Origin: Candidatus Moraniibacteriota bacterium
GTDB taxonomy: Bacteria; Patescibacteriota; Minisyncoccia; Moranbacterales; UBA11712
Reading direction: 5' to 3'
NCBI GenBank assembly: GCA_003157295.1
Contig: PMJF01000038.1
Span: forward strand, 1-27,895
DNA length: 27,895 nucleotides
Both the position numbers and the translations under genes were made by a program. Of this stretch, positions 15,359 to 24,200 are shown piece after piece. Within the stretch, counting starts at the first letter, position 1. Each line of letters opens with the position of its first letter. The notes under the pieces were generated by a model. That model saw only the letters and a program-made list of their open reading frames with translations, searched no databases and was not told where the DNA came from.

Positions 15359-16306
15359 ATGCTAAAAACTCTCTCCAAAATAATTCTCGTCTTCTGCTTT
15401 GCAACCGGCGCAGCGGCCTGCGGAGTTGCTTACTATACGCACGCAAATCCGCTGGATTTTTTCCATCCCCAACCGCCTCCGGCGCAAAACAAAAAGATCG
15501 AACTCAAAATCGACAGCGCTTGCCATTATTTCCAAGACGGCCGTGATGTCGGCTGTTTGGACGCAAGCGGCCGACCTTTCGGGACTTGGAACGCAACAAA
15601 GGACCTGACTTCGGAAAAATTTTTCAATTTCCCGGATTTGAAACCGGGGGACAGTGGCGAAGATACGATTAGCATCCATCTTTCCGGCGACGATGCCTGC
15701 GGGAGGATTGAAATAAATAATTTGAAAGATTTTGGCAATACTTGCACCGAGCCGGAAACTCACACAAATGATCCGGACTGTAAAGGAAAGACGCCCGGAA
15801 CAAAAGAGCCCAACGGTGAGCTGCGGGAAAACCTCGAGTATTTCGCCTGGGTTGACCAGGGCAGAACACCTGGTTTTCAGGGAGCCAGTGATCCGGGAGA
15901 AGGGGATAACATCTTCAATGAAAAAGATTTCAAGATCTTCGACTGGCAGACGTTCAAAGATTGTCCCAAAGCGATCGCGCTCAAAAATCAGATGCAAAAA
16001 GACAGGGATTTTTTCAAAAAGCAGTGCGACAACGCGGATCCGGACGGGCAAGGGTTCTCAAAAAACAAGGATAAATCATGTCAGGGAATTCCGCGCGACG
16101 GGCATCTCATGAAAGACGTTACCTATTATATCGGGCTCTCCTGGCGGCTTCCCGCCAGTGTCGGGAACGAGGTGCAGAGCGACGGCATCAGCTTTGACGT
16201 GAAATTCATCGGCGGAGCGAAGGAACAATGCGGTGATCATGAATATTCGTGCGGCCAATGCAAAGACGGCTGCGATGAATGTGACAATAAGCAATGTCCA
16301 AGGTAA
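15359..16306 (+). CDS. TasA/camelysin-like surface protein with Cys-rich tail
   Basis: This 315-aa protein has an N-terminal membrane/signal segment (about 5-26) that lacks the usual FFSDTE motif of SipW substrates; Cys21 after AAA is a conceivable but poor lipobox. The TasA-type domain follows: KKIELKIDSACHY, FFNFPDLKPGDSGEDTISIH, GELRENLEYFAWVDQG, then DGHLMKDVTYYIGLSWRLP and GNEVQSDGISFDVKF. The same segments occur in the protein encoded at 18083, so they are paralogues. The last 27 residues (CGDHEYSCGQCKDGC and on) carry seven cysteines, suggesting disulfides or metal binding. TasA-type proteins form extracellular fibres after SipW cleavage, and the SipW gene lies downstream in the same direction. 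First gene of the operon; A-rich leader, no SD. Confidence 0.8.
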   Translation: MLKTLSKIILVFCFATGAAACGVAYYTHANPLDFFHPQPPPAQNKKIELKIDSACHYFQDGRDVGCLDASGRPFGTWNATKDLTSEKFFNFPDLKPGDSGEDTISIHLSGDDACGRIEINNLKDFGNTCTEPETHTNDPDCKGKTPGTKEPNGELRENLEYFAWVDQGRTPGFQGASDPGEGDNIFNEKDFKIFDWQTFKDCPKAIALKNQMQKDRDFFKKQCDNADPDGQGFSKNKDKSCQGIPRDGHLMKDVTYYIGLSWRLPASVGNEVQSDGISFDVKFIGGAKEQCGDHEYSCGQCKDGCDECDNKQCPR

Positions 16307-16480
16307 AAAATTACTAAATTTATATAATTAGAAAAAGTCGACGCGGGAACTGCGAAAATGCCAAAAAATCGCGATGATTCAAGGCTCTCCCTCATAGGGG
16401 GAGGGTGAAAACCCTAGAATTTATACTCAAAGGGGAGACGAAGAATTATCGCAAAATAATTAATTAAAAAGATAAAAACG

Positions 16481-17969
16481 ATGAAAAAAATATTCAAAAG
16501 CGCGTTGCTCGTTCTTGGCGTGGCAGCCATTGCGGGCTATGCGACGTATTCGTTCTTCAGCGATACGGAAACATCAAATGGAAATACCTTCACTGCAGGA
16601 TCAATTGATCTGTCGCTCGGAGGTGATTTCGCAAGTGCCAACATATGGAGGTCAGCATTCAGATTGGTCCATTAATAACAATGGAAGAGCTCTGTATAAT
16701 TTCACGGACTTAAAGCCAGGGGACCAAGGTGGTGGAACGTTCGATCTCAAAGTGACTTCGAATGATGCGTATGTTTGTGCAAAAAGCACAATCACAGGAA
16801 CTCCAGAAAACGATCGTAACTATCCTGAATTAAATGCTGGTGATGTAACTACTGGAGCAAATGATGGTGAACTTCAAAATTACCTGAAGTTTGCAACTTA
16901 TGCTGATCTCAACAACAACGGCGTATACGATCCTGCAACTGAACCGGTCAATGTTGGTCAGTATATATCTTCTCACGACAGCAAAGGAATCACTGCGGCA
17001 GATTTGGGAGCAGCCGGATGGGTCTCAGTGGCTGATACAACAACGCCAAATACTTGGTTGACAATGGGAACTCTTCCTGCCAATCAGCAAAAAGATGCCG
17101 GATTGCTATATTGTTTTGGAAACTTTACCACAACGGGAAGCGGTGCAGGAACACAAGTAACTGGATGTGATGGTACTGACACGACCGGCCTTCAAAATCA
17201 GGCTCAAACAGATGGCGTCGTCGGAAGCATTCAATTCTATGCTGTGCAAACCCGCAACAACCCAAACTTCAAGTGCAGCGACTTACAAGTTGTGAAAGTC
17301 CAAGCGAATGATCTTTACCCAAATACCTCGAATGCAAATCTTGCTAGCGCATTCTCATCCAAAAAATGGTTCATGTACAACGACACGAGTGATGAAATTG
17401 ATAACTCACTCGGAGTATTTGTAGCTGGACCTCCAACCCCAATTCATGGTACGGGCAGCGTTCAATTCACTCTTGATTCGACGCACACCCGTAAAGCCAT
17501 GGCGACATATCAGTTCTCTGGCACATCTCTAGCGTCGATTACGCAAATGTCGTATGGTGCATATTCTCATAACGGAAGCGGCGGTGCTGGATCGAATGAA
17601 TCAGGATATCTCAATTTCAATGTTGATTTCACTGGTTCATCAGGAGCTTGGCAACAGCGCTTAGTTTATGTTCCAAGTAATAATAGCGGGGCTCCTCAGA
17701 ACACATGGAATAACAACGATGTTATTCAAGGAGGCGCTGCTAAATGGGTTTACTCTGGAGCGACATGGCCAACCGTTGGTGGAGCAGGAACTACTCCAAA
17801 AACATGGGCTCAGATTAAAATTGACTATCCAAACGCAAGACTTCTCCCATCTGGTGGATGGCTTGGTGTGAAAGTTGGAGAACCTGGGCCGGATGGATAT
17901 ATTGGAAATGTTGATTTCTTCAGCATTGCCACCGGTGGCGCACCGACTGTTTATGACTTCGAGAACTAA
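16481..17969 (+). pseudogene. TasA-like surface protein gene with a +1 frameshift
   Basis: The N-terminal frame (16481-16675) encodes a SipW-type signal segment (AGYATYSFFSDTETSNGNTF) and the first TasA strand (AGSIDLSLGGDF), then stops after 64 codons. Coding continues in the +1 frame with YGGQHSDWSINNNGR, then NFTDLKPGDQ, and runs on to 17969. Removing one base around 16641-16646 would rejoin the frames as DFASANYGGQHSDW. The rejoined protein would be about 495 aa: a TasA domain followed by a second beta-sandwich domain (from about 17440, containing YLNFNVDF, QRLVYVPS, WLGVKVGEPGPDGYIGNVDFF). The long open second frame argues for a recent lesion, an assembly error or recoding rather than old decay. 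It is the middle of three TasA-type genes. Confidence 0.8.
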
Positions 17970-18000
17970 AGTATTGAAGCAAGTGCTTTAGAATCTCTTA

Positions 18001-18028
18001 CTCTCGCTCATCTTTGGATGGGCGGGAG
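18001..18028 (+). other. stable intercistronic hairpin
   Basis: CTCTCGCTCATC (18001-18012) pairs with GATGGGCGGGAG (18017-18028) over 12 bp with two G-T pairs and loop TTTG. There is no T tract, so it is more likely an mRNA-stability or processing element between the second and third fibre genes than a terminator. Confidence 0.5.
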
Positions 18029-18082
18029 GACTGAGGTAATAAATTTTTAATTACTTATTTAATTACGTAACAAGCAAAAATT

Positions 18083-19522
18083 ATGAAAACAATTGTCAAA
18101 AGTCTCGCGATTGTGATCGCGGTCGGCGCAATTGCAGGCTACACGACGTATTCTTTTTTCTCGGACACGGAAAAGTCGACGGGGAACACTTTTGCGGCTG
18201 GGAAAATCGATCTCAAAGTGGACAGCACGGCGCATTATAACAATTTGGTCTGCGATGGCGGGCATTGGAAAGACGAATCGAGCTGCAAGCCAATGGGAGG
18301 TAATTTAATTTCAAATGGAAGTTTTGAAAAGCCCATTGTCACAGATCCGCAAAAATGGGATATTTTTGCCGACGGAACAACGGATTTAAACTGGCATGTT
18401 GCCTGGGAGTCTACCGATACAACTTATCAAAGTAGGACACGGCCGACTATTGCCCTGCTCGAACTGCATCACGGAGTTCTCGGTCCTGCGGCGGATGGTG
18501 ATCAAAGCGCCGAACTCGATTCAGATTGGTTCGGACCAAGTGATCCTCTTAATGGAGAGCCGGCTTCGGTCAATATTTTTCAAAATATTACCACAGAAGT
18601 AGGAAAAAAATATCGCTTGACGTATGCCTTTTCTCCCCGACCAAATACGGATGCTTCCGAGAACAAGTTGTCGGTGAGGATCAACGGGATTGAGAAAGAT
18701 CTTGTTTCATCGGCCGGCGGAGGATCAATCGCCTGGACTGATCATCAATATGAGTTCACTGCGACGGGAACGACAACGAAGATTGAATTTGCGGACGTAG
18801 GAACTCCGGATTCCTTGGGGACATTTCTTGATAATGTGAGATTATATAAACTGGATTGCACAGAAACTTCGACTCCTGAGCTAATAAATACAGATTGCCA
18901 CGAGACTTGGGGTCCGACAGACATCGGCGCGGAAAAATTCTTCAATTTCACAGACATCAAACCGGGGGACTTCGGCGAAGACACGGTGAGCCTCCATGTC
19001 TATGACAACGATGCTTGGGGAAGACTGGTGATAAAGAATATTACTGATAAAGACAATACTTGTGTTGGTCCAGAAATTGCAGCGGAACCAAATTGTGCTC
19101 CGGATCACGAAGGCGACCTTCGGAAAAATCTGAAATTCAGCGTGTGGCTGGATGAAGGGCAGACACCGGGATTTCAAGGTAAGACCGATCCGGGAGAAGG
19201 GGACAACATTCATCAAGACAACGAACCCGTTCTCATAACGCCAGGTCCGATTGACGCTGGCGGAGAAACGCAGAACATCTGGACGGGAATTGCAGCGGCT
19301 TATTCGTCGCATGGATGCACTGTTCCGAGCGGACACACGAATTATGGCTTATGTAACGGACTTTCTCAGGATGGGCATATGGTTGCAAGCACGAATTATT
19401 ATTTCGGAATCGGTTGGGACTTACCCTCAACTGTGGGAAACGAGGTCCAAACCGACATTTTTTCATCCGATATGAGCTTTGAAGTCGTACAATACCGGAA
19501 TAACCCAAGTCACCAATTCTAA
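18083..19522 (+). CDS. TasA/camelysin-like fibre protein with inserted binding domain
   Basis: The 479-aa product starts with a SipW-type signal segment (AGYTTYSFFSDTEKSTGNTF, about 19-38), with cleavage expected near FAAG. The TasA domain begins at KIDLKVDSTAHY (41-52). It is interrupted at about residues 73-258 by a jelly-roll-like domain (NLISNGSFEKP, FQNITTEVGKKYRLTYAFS, FLDNVRLYKLDC), as in DUF642/CBM-type modules. It resumes at GAEKFFNFTDIKPGDFGEDTV (283 on) and ends GNEVQTDIFSSDMSFEVVQ. The resumed part aligns segment by segment with the first fibre protein, including TPGFQG and DPGEGDNI. It probably forms or decorates extracellular fibres and may add a glycan-binding function. The SipW gene starts 21 bases after the stop. 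Confidence 0.85.
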   Translation: MKTIVKSLAIVIAVGAIAGYTTYSFFSDTEKSTGNTFAAGKIDLKVDSTAHYNNLVCDGGHWKDESSCKPMGGNLISNGSFEKPIVTDPQKWDIFADGTTDLNWHVAWESTDTTYQSRTRPTIALLELHHGVLGPAADGDQSAELDSDWFGPSDPLNGEPASVNIFQNITTEVGKKYRLTYAFSPRPNTDASENKLSVRINGIEKDLVSSAGGGSIAWTDHQYEFTATGTTTKIEFADVGTPDSLGTFLDNVRLYKLDCTETSTPELINTDCHETWGPTDIGAEKFFNFTDIKPGDFGEDTVSLHVYDNDAWGRLVIKNITDKDNTCVGPEIAAEPNCAPDHEGDLRKNLKFSVWLDEGQTPGFQGKTDPGEGDNIHQDNEPVLITPGPIDAGGETQNIWTGIAAAYSSHGCTVPSGHTNYGLCNGLSQDGHMVASTNYYFGIGWDLPSTVGNEVQTDIFSSDMSFEVVQYRNNPSHQF

Positions 19523-19543
19523 GATTCGAAATCAAAAAATGAT

Positions 19544-20236
19544 ATGAAAAAGTTTCTGAAAATTGCTTATAATTTAATCATGGTTGCTTTGGTCTTGTTT
19601 TTGATCGTGGTGGCGGGGACTTTTTTGAAAATTCCGGGGAACTATAAGCTGTTCACTGTGATGTCGGGATCGATGGAGCCGAAAATAAAATTGGGAAGTT
19701 TGATTTTCGTGAAACCTTCGGCGAGCTACAAAGTCGGCGATGTGATAACCATAAAATCCGGTGCGACTACGGTGACGCACAGAATTGCTGAAATCAGTCA
19801 GACCGACCAGGGCACTGAATATGTGACCAAAGGAGACGCCAACAATGACGTTGATCCGGAAAAGACCGCCGCGTCCCAGATGGTGGGAAAAGAATTTTTC
19901 AGCCTTTCTTATGTCGGCTATCCCATTGGCTATGCCCGAACAAGAGTTGGCTTTATTCTGCTCGTCATCGTTCCATCAACCGTTATTGTTTATGAAGAGC
20001 TTTATAAGATTAAGGATGAGATGAGGAAAAAATGGGCGAGCCGTCGAGATATGAAATCGAAAATTGCCGCACCGGAGAATGTCGATGAGAGGATCAGAAT
20101 AATTGAAGATTTACCCCTCACCACAGGGGATTCAAAGTTCAAGCCAGTGGTGAGGGAGGAGCAAAAGATTGCTTCTGTCCAGCCGGTTCAGTCCGCGCCA
20201 AAATATGAAAGGCGCCAAAAAAGAAAAATAATTTAA
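19544..20236 (+). CDS. sipW: ER-type signal peptidase I (SipW-like)
   Basis: A 230-aa membrane peptidase that removes the signals of TasA-type proteins. A first membrane helix (about 8-30) is followed by the catalytic loop MSGSMEP with nucleophile Ser43, and VTHRI with His79 where the common bacterial enzyme has Lys. That makes it a Ser-His, archaeal/ER-type peptidase as in Bacillus SipW. A KGDANND box (95-101) contributes the third conserved region. A second membrane helix lies at about 134-150. The basic cytoplasmic tail of about 80 residues is longer than usual and unassigned. Its place between two genes encoding SDTE-type signals supports a dedicated maturation role. It is followed 10 bases later by the lamin-tail gene. 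Confidence 0.9.
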   Translation: MKKFLKIAYNLIMVALVLFLIVVAGTFLKIPGNYKLFTVMSGSMEPKIKLGSLIFVKPSASYKVGDVITIKSGATTVTHRIAEISQTDQGTEYVTKGDANNDVDPEKTAASQMVGKEFFSLSYVGYPIGYARTRVGFILLVIVPSTVIVYEELYKIKDEMRKKWASRRDMKSKIAAPENVDERIRIIEDLPLTTGDSKFKPVVREEQKIASVQPVQSAPKYERRQKRKII

Positions 20237-20246
20237 ATAGAAGCGA

Positions 20247-20975
20247 ATGTTATCAACAGTCAGGGGAAAAATTGTTCAGCCGCTCTATATTCTGTCCTGT
20301 GCAGTTTTACTGTTGGCTTTTTCACTCCACTATGCCGAAGTGAAGGGAACACTCGCATTTTCCTCGGACACGGAAAAAAGCAAAGGAAATATTTTTCAGG
20401 CGGGAACGTGGGGAGCGGAAAAGAAAGCGGCCACCCTCGAAACATCTGGTGTGGAGCCACTCGGACATATAATAATTTCGGAAGTCCTCTATGATCCCAA
20501 CGAATCCGATACGGGACAGCAGTGGATCGAATTATATAATGGCACAGACAGCGATGTTGATATGGGAGGAATGGAGATCAATGCGACGAGTGGGGATGAT
20601 TTTGTTTTTCCCAGTGGGTTCAAGCTTTCGCAATATTCGTTTGTGGTGGTGCATTGGAATGCCGAGGGCATTGATACGGGAAGGGATCTTTATGCCAGTT
20701 CTTCAAGCGAATCTAACAATATGGGTAATGCAGGCGGCTGGGTCGCGCTTTTCAAAAAAAACAGTCACAGCAAGGATGCAATCGTTGATTATATAGAGTA
20801 TGGAGCAGGTGGTCAGACAGCTGAAAATGAGGCGACAGGCGCTGGCATTTGGACCGCCGGCAATTTTATCCCCGATGTTGCCGAAGGGCATTCGATAGAG
20901 AAAATAGAAAAAGATATCGATTCAAATCTGTATTCGGAATTCAAAGATCAGGCAACCCCGACGCCGGGGCAGTAG
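20247..20975 (+). CDS. secreted lamin-tail domain protein with SipW-type signal
   Basis: The 242-aa protein has a membrane segment (about 11-30) and then FSSDTEKSKGNIFQAGTW (39-56), the same signature as the TasA-type proteins, so it is a probable SipW substrate. Residues 74-200 form a lamin-tail (LTD) domain: HIIISEVLYDP, then QQWIELYN, then FKLSQYSFVVVHW, VALFKK and IVDYIEYG. Bacterial LTDs are Ig-like folds on secreted proteins, often in adhesion or on nucleases; no enzymatic domain is fused here. A final SIEKIEKD segment is typical of LTD ends. It starts 10 bases after sipW and is the last gene of the operon. A minor fibre subunit or adhesin is a reasonable guess. Confidence 0.85.
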   Translation: MLSTVRGKIVQPLYILSCAVLLLAFSLHYAEVKGTLAFSSDTEKSKGNIFQAGTWGAEKKAATLETSGVEPLGHIIISEVLYDPNESDTGQQWIELYNGTDSDVDMGGMEINATSGDDFVFPSGFKLSQYSFVVVHWNAEGIDTGRDLYASSSSESNNMGNAGGWVALFKKNSHSKDAIVDYIEYGAGGQTAENEATGAGIWTAGNFIPDVAEGHSIEKIEKDIDSNLYSEFKDQATPTPGQ

Positions 20976-21025
20976 ATAAAACAAATTTTTACTGACTTCG
21001 ATTCAGGTAAGAAAGGGGAGCAGCC

Positions 21026-21054
21026 CTGCCGATTGCGAGCGGCGGCGTTTTTTT
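21026..21054 (+). terminator. rho-independent terminator of the fibre operon
   Basis: CTGCCG (21026-21031) pairs with CGGCGG (21040-21045) around an 8-nt loop, then CG and seven Ts (21048-21054). Copy E of the repeat starts at the next base. Confidence 0.7.
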
Positions 21055-21094
21055 ATTAAAACATAAAAGTCTAAATTCCGCTTAGTTATGCACA
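21055..21094 (+). repeat. DnaA-box intergenic element, copy E
   Basis: ATTAAAACATA (21055-21065), 20 nt ending CCGCTTAG, then TTATGCACA (21086-21094). It abuts the preceding terminator's T tract, as copy A does. Confidence 0.85.
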
Positions 21095-21101
21095 GTTTGG
21101 G

Positions 21102-21190
21102 TTGACAAATTCCTGAAATTCCTGCTTGAATTAGAAAAAACAGATATAATAAAAATAAAAAGCAACAAGTCTTACTTAGCTGCTTTTTTT
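21102..21190 (+). promoter_or_regulatory. promoter region and leader hairpin of the 1559-aa gene
   Basis: TTGACA (21102-21107) and TATAAT (21145-21150) are both consensus, but 37 nt apart. A closer -35 could be TGCTTG, 16 nt before TATAAT. Then AAAAAGCA (21157-21164) pairs with TGCTTTTT (21181-21188), with an inner AAGT/ACTT stem, ending in seven Ts. This is an attenuator-like hairpin. A second TATAAT (21199-21204) follows it. The arrangement matches that before the 1357-aa gene. Confidence 0.6.
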
Positions 21191-21230
21191 GTTTTATATA
21201 TAATCTATTTTAACATTTATTCAAATAAAA

Positions 21231-24200
21231 ATGATGAAAAAGGGCACCGCTAGAAAAATCTCAAAAGCGCTCCACACGATTGTCGTTTTGACGATGGTTT
21301 TACAACCGATCGGGACACCGAGTATTTTACGAGCGATAGCGGCTGATGAGCCTACTATTGAAGCAACATCAGCTCCAACTCCAAAAGAAGAGCCGAAGAC
21401 AGAGCCAACAGCTCCAGTTGCTCCAAAAGAAGAGCCAGCGCCTACGCCTGCTCCTGAATCGGTAATAGCGCCTGTAGCGGAACCGAAAATTGATCCGACT
21501 CCAGCTATCCAAGTTCCCGCTCCAGTCGAAGCTCCAGCTCCGGCCAACTCCATTTCAACAGACGCAACATCAGCGCCAAGCAATACTTCTGCGATAGACA
21601 ATACTTCTTCCAAAGCAAGCGGGACGATTTCTCCCGAAGCGGCGGCGACCGACCAAGATACTACCGAAAAAAACGGTCAAATTTGCCTCAATAGCGGAGC
21701 CGAAATCAACGACAGCACCAAAAGTGACTGGGATGTGAATGGAGAAATTGCCGAAACCAAAGGAAAAGTGGAAGTGGGTGTGAAATACATTTTTCCCGGA
21801 AATGACAAAGTCTCGGTAACTTTTTCTTGTCTTCCGGCAAAAAGTGATGACCGCGCAACTTTGAAAATTCAGGAGATTAAAGCTAGTGAGGTGAAGCTCC
21901 CTGAAGGCGTGAGCGCGGCCAGTGAATTTGCCTATGATATTACCACCGGAATGAAAGACGGGGATTTTGAATATGATCTGACGTTCCCAAAAGCGGAAAA
22001 TTCAAACGCGGATATGAATTATATCAAAAAAACAGCCAGCGAAGTCCAAAATCAGGAATTATCCGCTTCAGATTTGAAACCAATTGAGAACAGCAAGATC
22101 AAGGAAGAAAATAGCCAAATGAAAGTTTCAGCTCTGGATCATTTTTGTGTTTATATCCCGACTTACTGCGACAAAGGCAGCATCACGATCGTGAAAGACG
22201 CCCAACCTAATGACTCGCAAGATTTTTCGTTTGCGACGAGCGGAAACGGTCTTTCCGGCTTCAGTCTGGATGATGACTCCGACCATACTCTGTCGAACAC
22301 GAAAACTTTTAGTGATCTTTCAGCCGGTTCTTACTCAGTTACGGAAGGAACAACCAACGGCTGGATGCTGGATGATATCAATTGCACTTCGGGAGGCACA
22401 AAAGATCTATATCATAGAAAAGCGAACATCAATCTAGCTGCGGGAAAGGATGTCACCTGTACTTTCATCAACAAGAAGCAATCTGGGACTTTGACGGTGA
22501 AGAAAATTTTGGTTCCGAGCAGCGACCCGGGACTTTTCAATCTGAAAATTGACGGGACGACTTATGCGGCCAATGTCGGAGACGGAGGGACAACCGGAGC
22601 GAAAAGCGTTTCAACGGGAAACCATACTGTTTCTGAAACCGCGGGGACCGGCACCAGCCTTTCCGGCTATACAACCGTGTTCGGTGGAGCGTGCAGTTGC
22701 AGCGGCAATGTGAATATTGGCGCCGGGGAAAATAAGATTTGCACGATCACCAATACCCGTGACAAGGGTCTCCTAAGAGCTCAAAAAATTGTCGATGATG
22801 GGAGCGATCTGACACAATGGAGCTTCAAAATGGATAATGGAGCTTTTGTTCATGCCAATAGCAATGGATTGGTTGACTTTGGTCAAGTTACTACTCTTAA
22901 AACACATATTATCATTGAGCAAGGACCGAGTTCCTACTCTTTTGTTTCAATTTCGGGAGCAAACTGCACCCAAAATTCAGACAACAGTGCAAGCGCGACG
23001 GTGACAAAGGGCGGAACTACTACTTGCACCTTCAGTAACGCTATCAAAAAAGGTTCGATCACGGTCACTAAAGTGGCTGATCCCAAAAGTGCGCAACTAT
23101 TCAATTTTACAACGACAGGAAGTGGTTTGAGCGGATTTGCATTGGATGACGACGGGGACAACTCGGATGGCATAAAAAATACCCAATTATTCAAAGATTT
23201 ATTTCCAGGCTCGTATTCCGTGACTGAATTGACACCACTGGGATGGGATTTGTCCCTAACTTGTAGTTCAAATTTGAGCGGATTCAATTATGCGCCGATA
23301 AATTCAACCACTTCTTTTAGTCTTAGAGCTGGAGAAAATGTGGAGTGCCTTTATACCAACACAAAGAAATCCACCCTAAAAGTCCATAAAATAGTCCTCA
23401 ATCACGGTCTCACAAATGACGCAACGCACTTTGCGCCTTACAAAGTGGACGATACGACTGTAACACTGGATACCCCGACGTTTTTTGACCCAGGCACGCA
23501 TGTCGTGACCGAGAAAATCGATCCGAATTATACTCAAACATTTTCTGACGCATGTGATGCCAAAGGAAATGTGACTTTATCCCCAGGAGAGGATAAGATC
23601 TGCACAATCACGAATGAAGATAAGGTAGCTCATCTAACGGTGATCAAAAGTGTCGTTCCTTCAACTGACAACGGAAAATTCAATTTGCAGATTGATGGAA
23701 ACACAAAGGCCACTGATGTTGGCGATGGAGGAACAACGAACGCAGTCACGCTGGACAGGGGCCAGCATGTTGTTTCCGAACTAGCCGGCACAAACACGAA
23801 TCTTTCTGATTATATTTCAGTGATCGGTGGCGACTGTGACATGCAGGGCAATGTGACCTTGAACCCGGGAGATAACAAATTCTGCACGATCACAAATACT
23901 AAACGCGGACACATTATCGTTGATAAAGTGACAGATCCTGTGAATGATCAGCAAGCCTTTATTTTTACAACTTCCGGCGTCGGTTATAACGGCTTCAGCC
24001 TAAGAGATCAGGACATTCCCAACGACCAGGAACTTTCCGAGGGAACTTATTCCGTTGCGGAAAATATCGTTGCTGGTTGGGAATTGACCAAGACCAGCTG
24101 CACTAGCGATTTCGCCGGCAATAATGATGGAATTGAAGATATTTCCGCAATTGATCCGGCGAATATCAATCTTCGTCCGGGTGAAAGCGTCACCTGTATA

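Noticed and set aside
15362..16051. 229-aa minus-strand ORF
   Set aside because: Antisense to the first TasA-type gene, whose protein has clear family motifs and a paralogue; the minus frame has none.
16515..16650. A separate gene starting at 16515
   Set aside because: Its first 40 codons are an out-of-frame reading of the signal peptide region. The true N-terminus is in the other frame, so this is one frameshifted gene.
20976..21230. Riboswitch before the 1559-aa gene
   Set aside because: The leader is too short and simple: one hairpin, no recognisable conserved aptamer. Attenuator-like is all that can be said.
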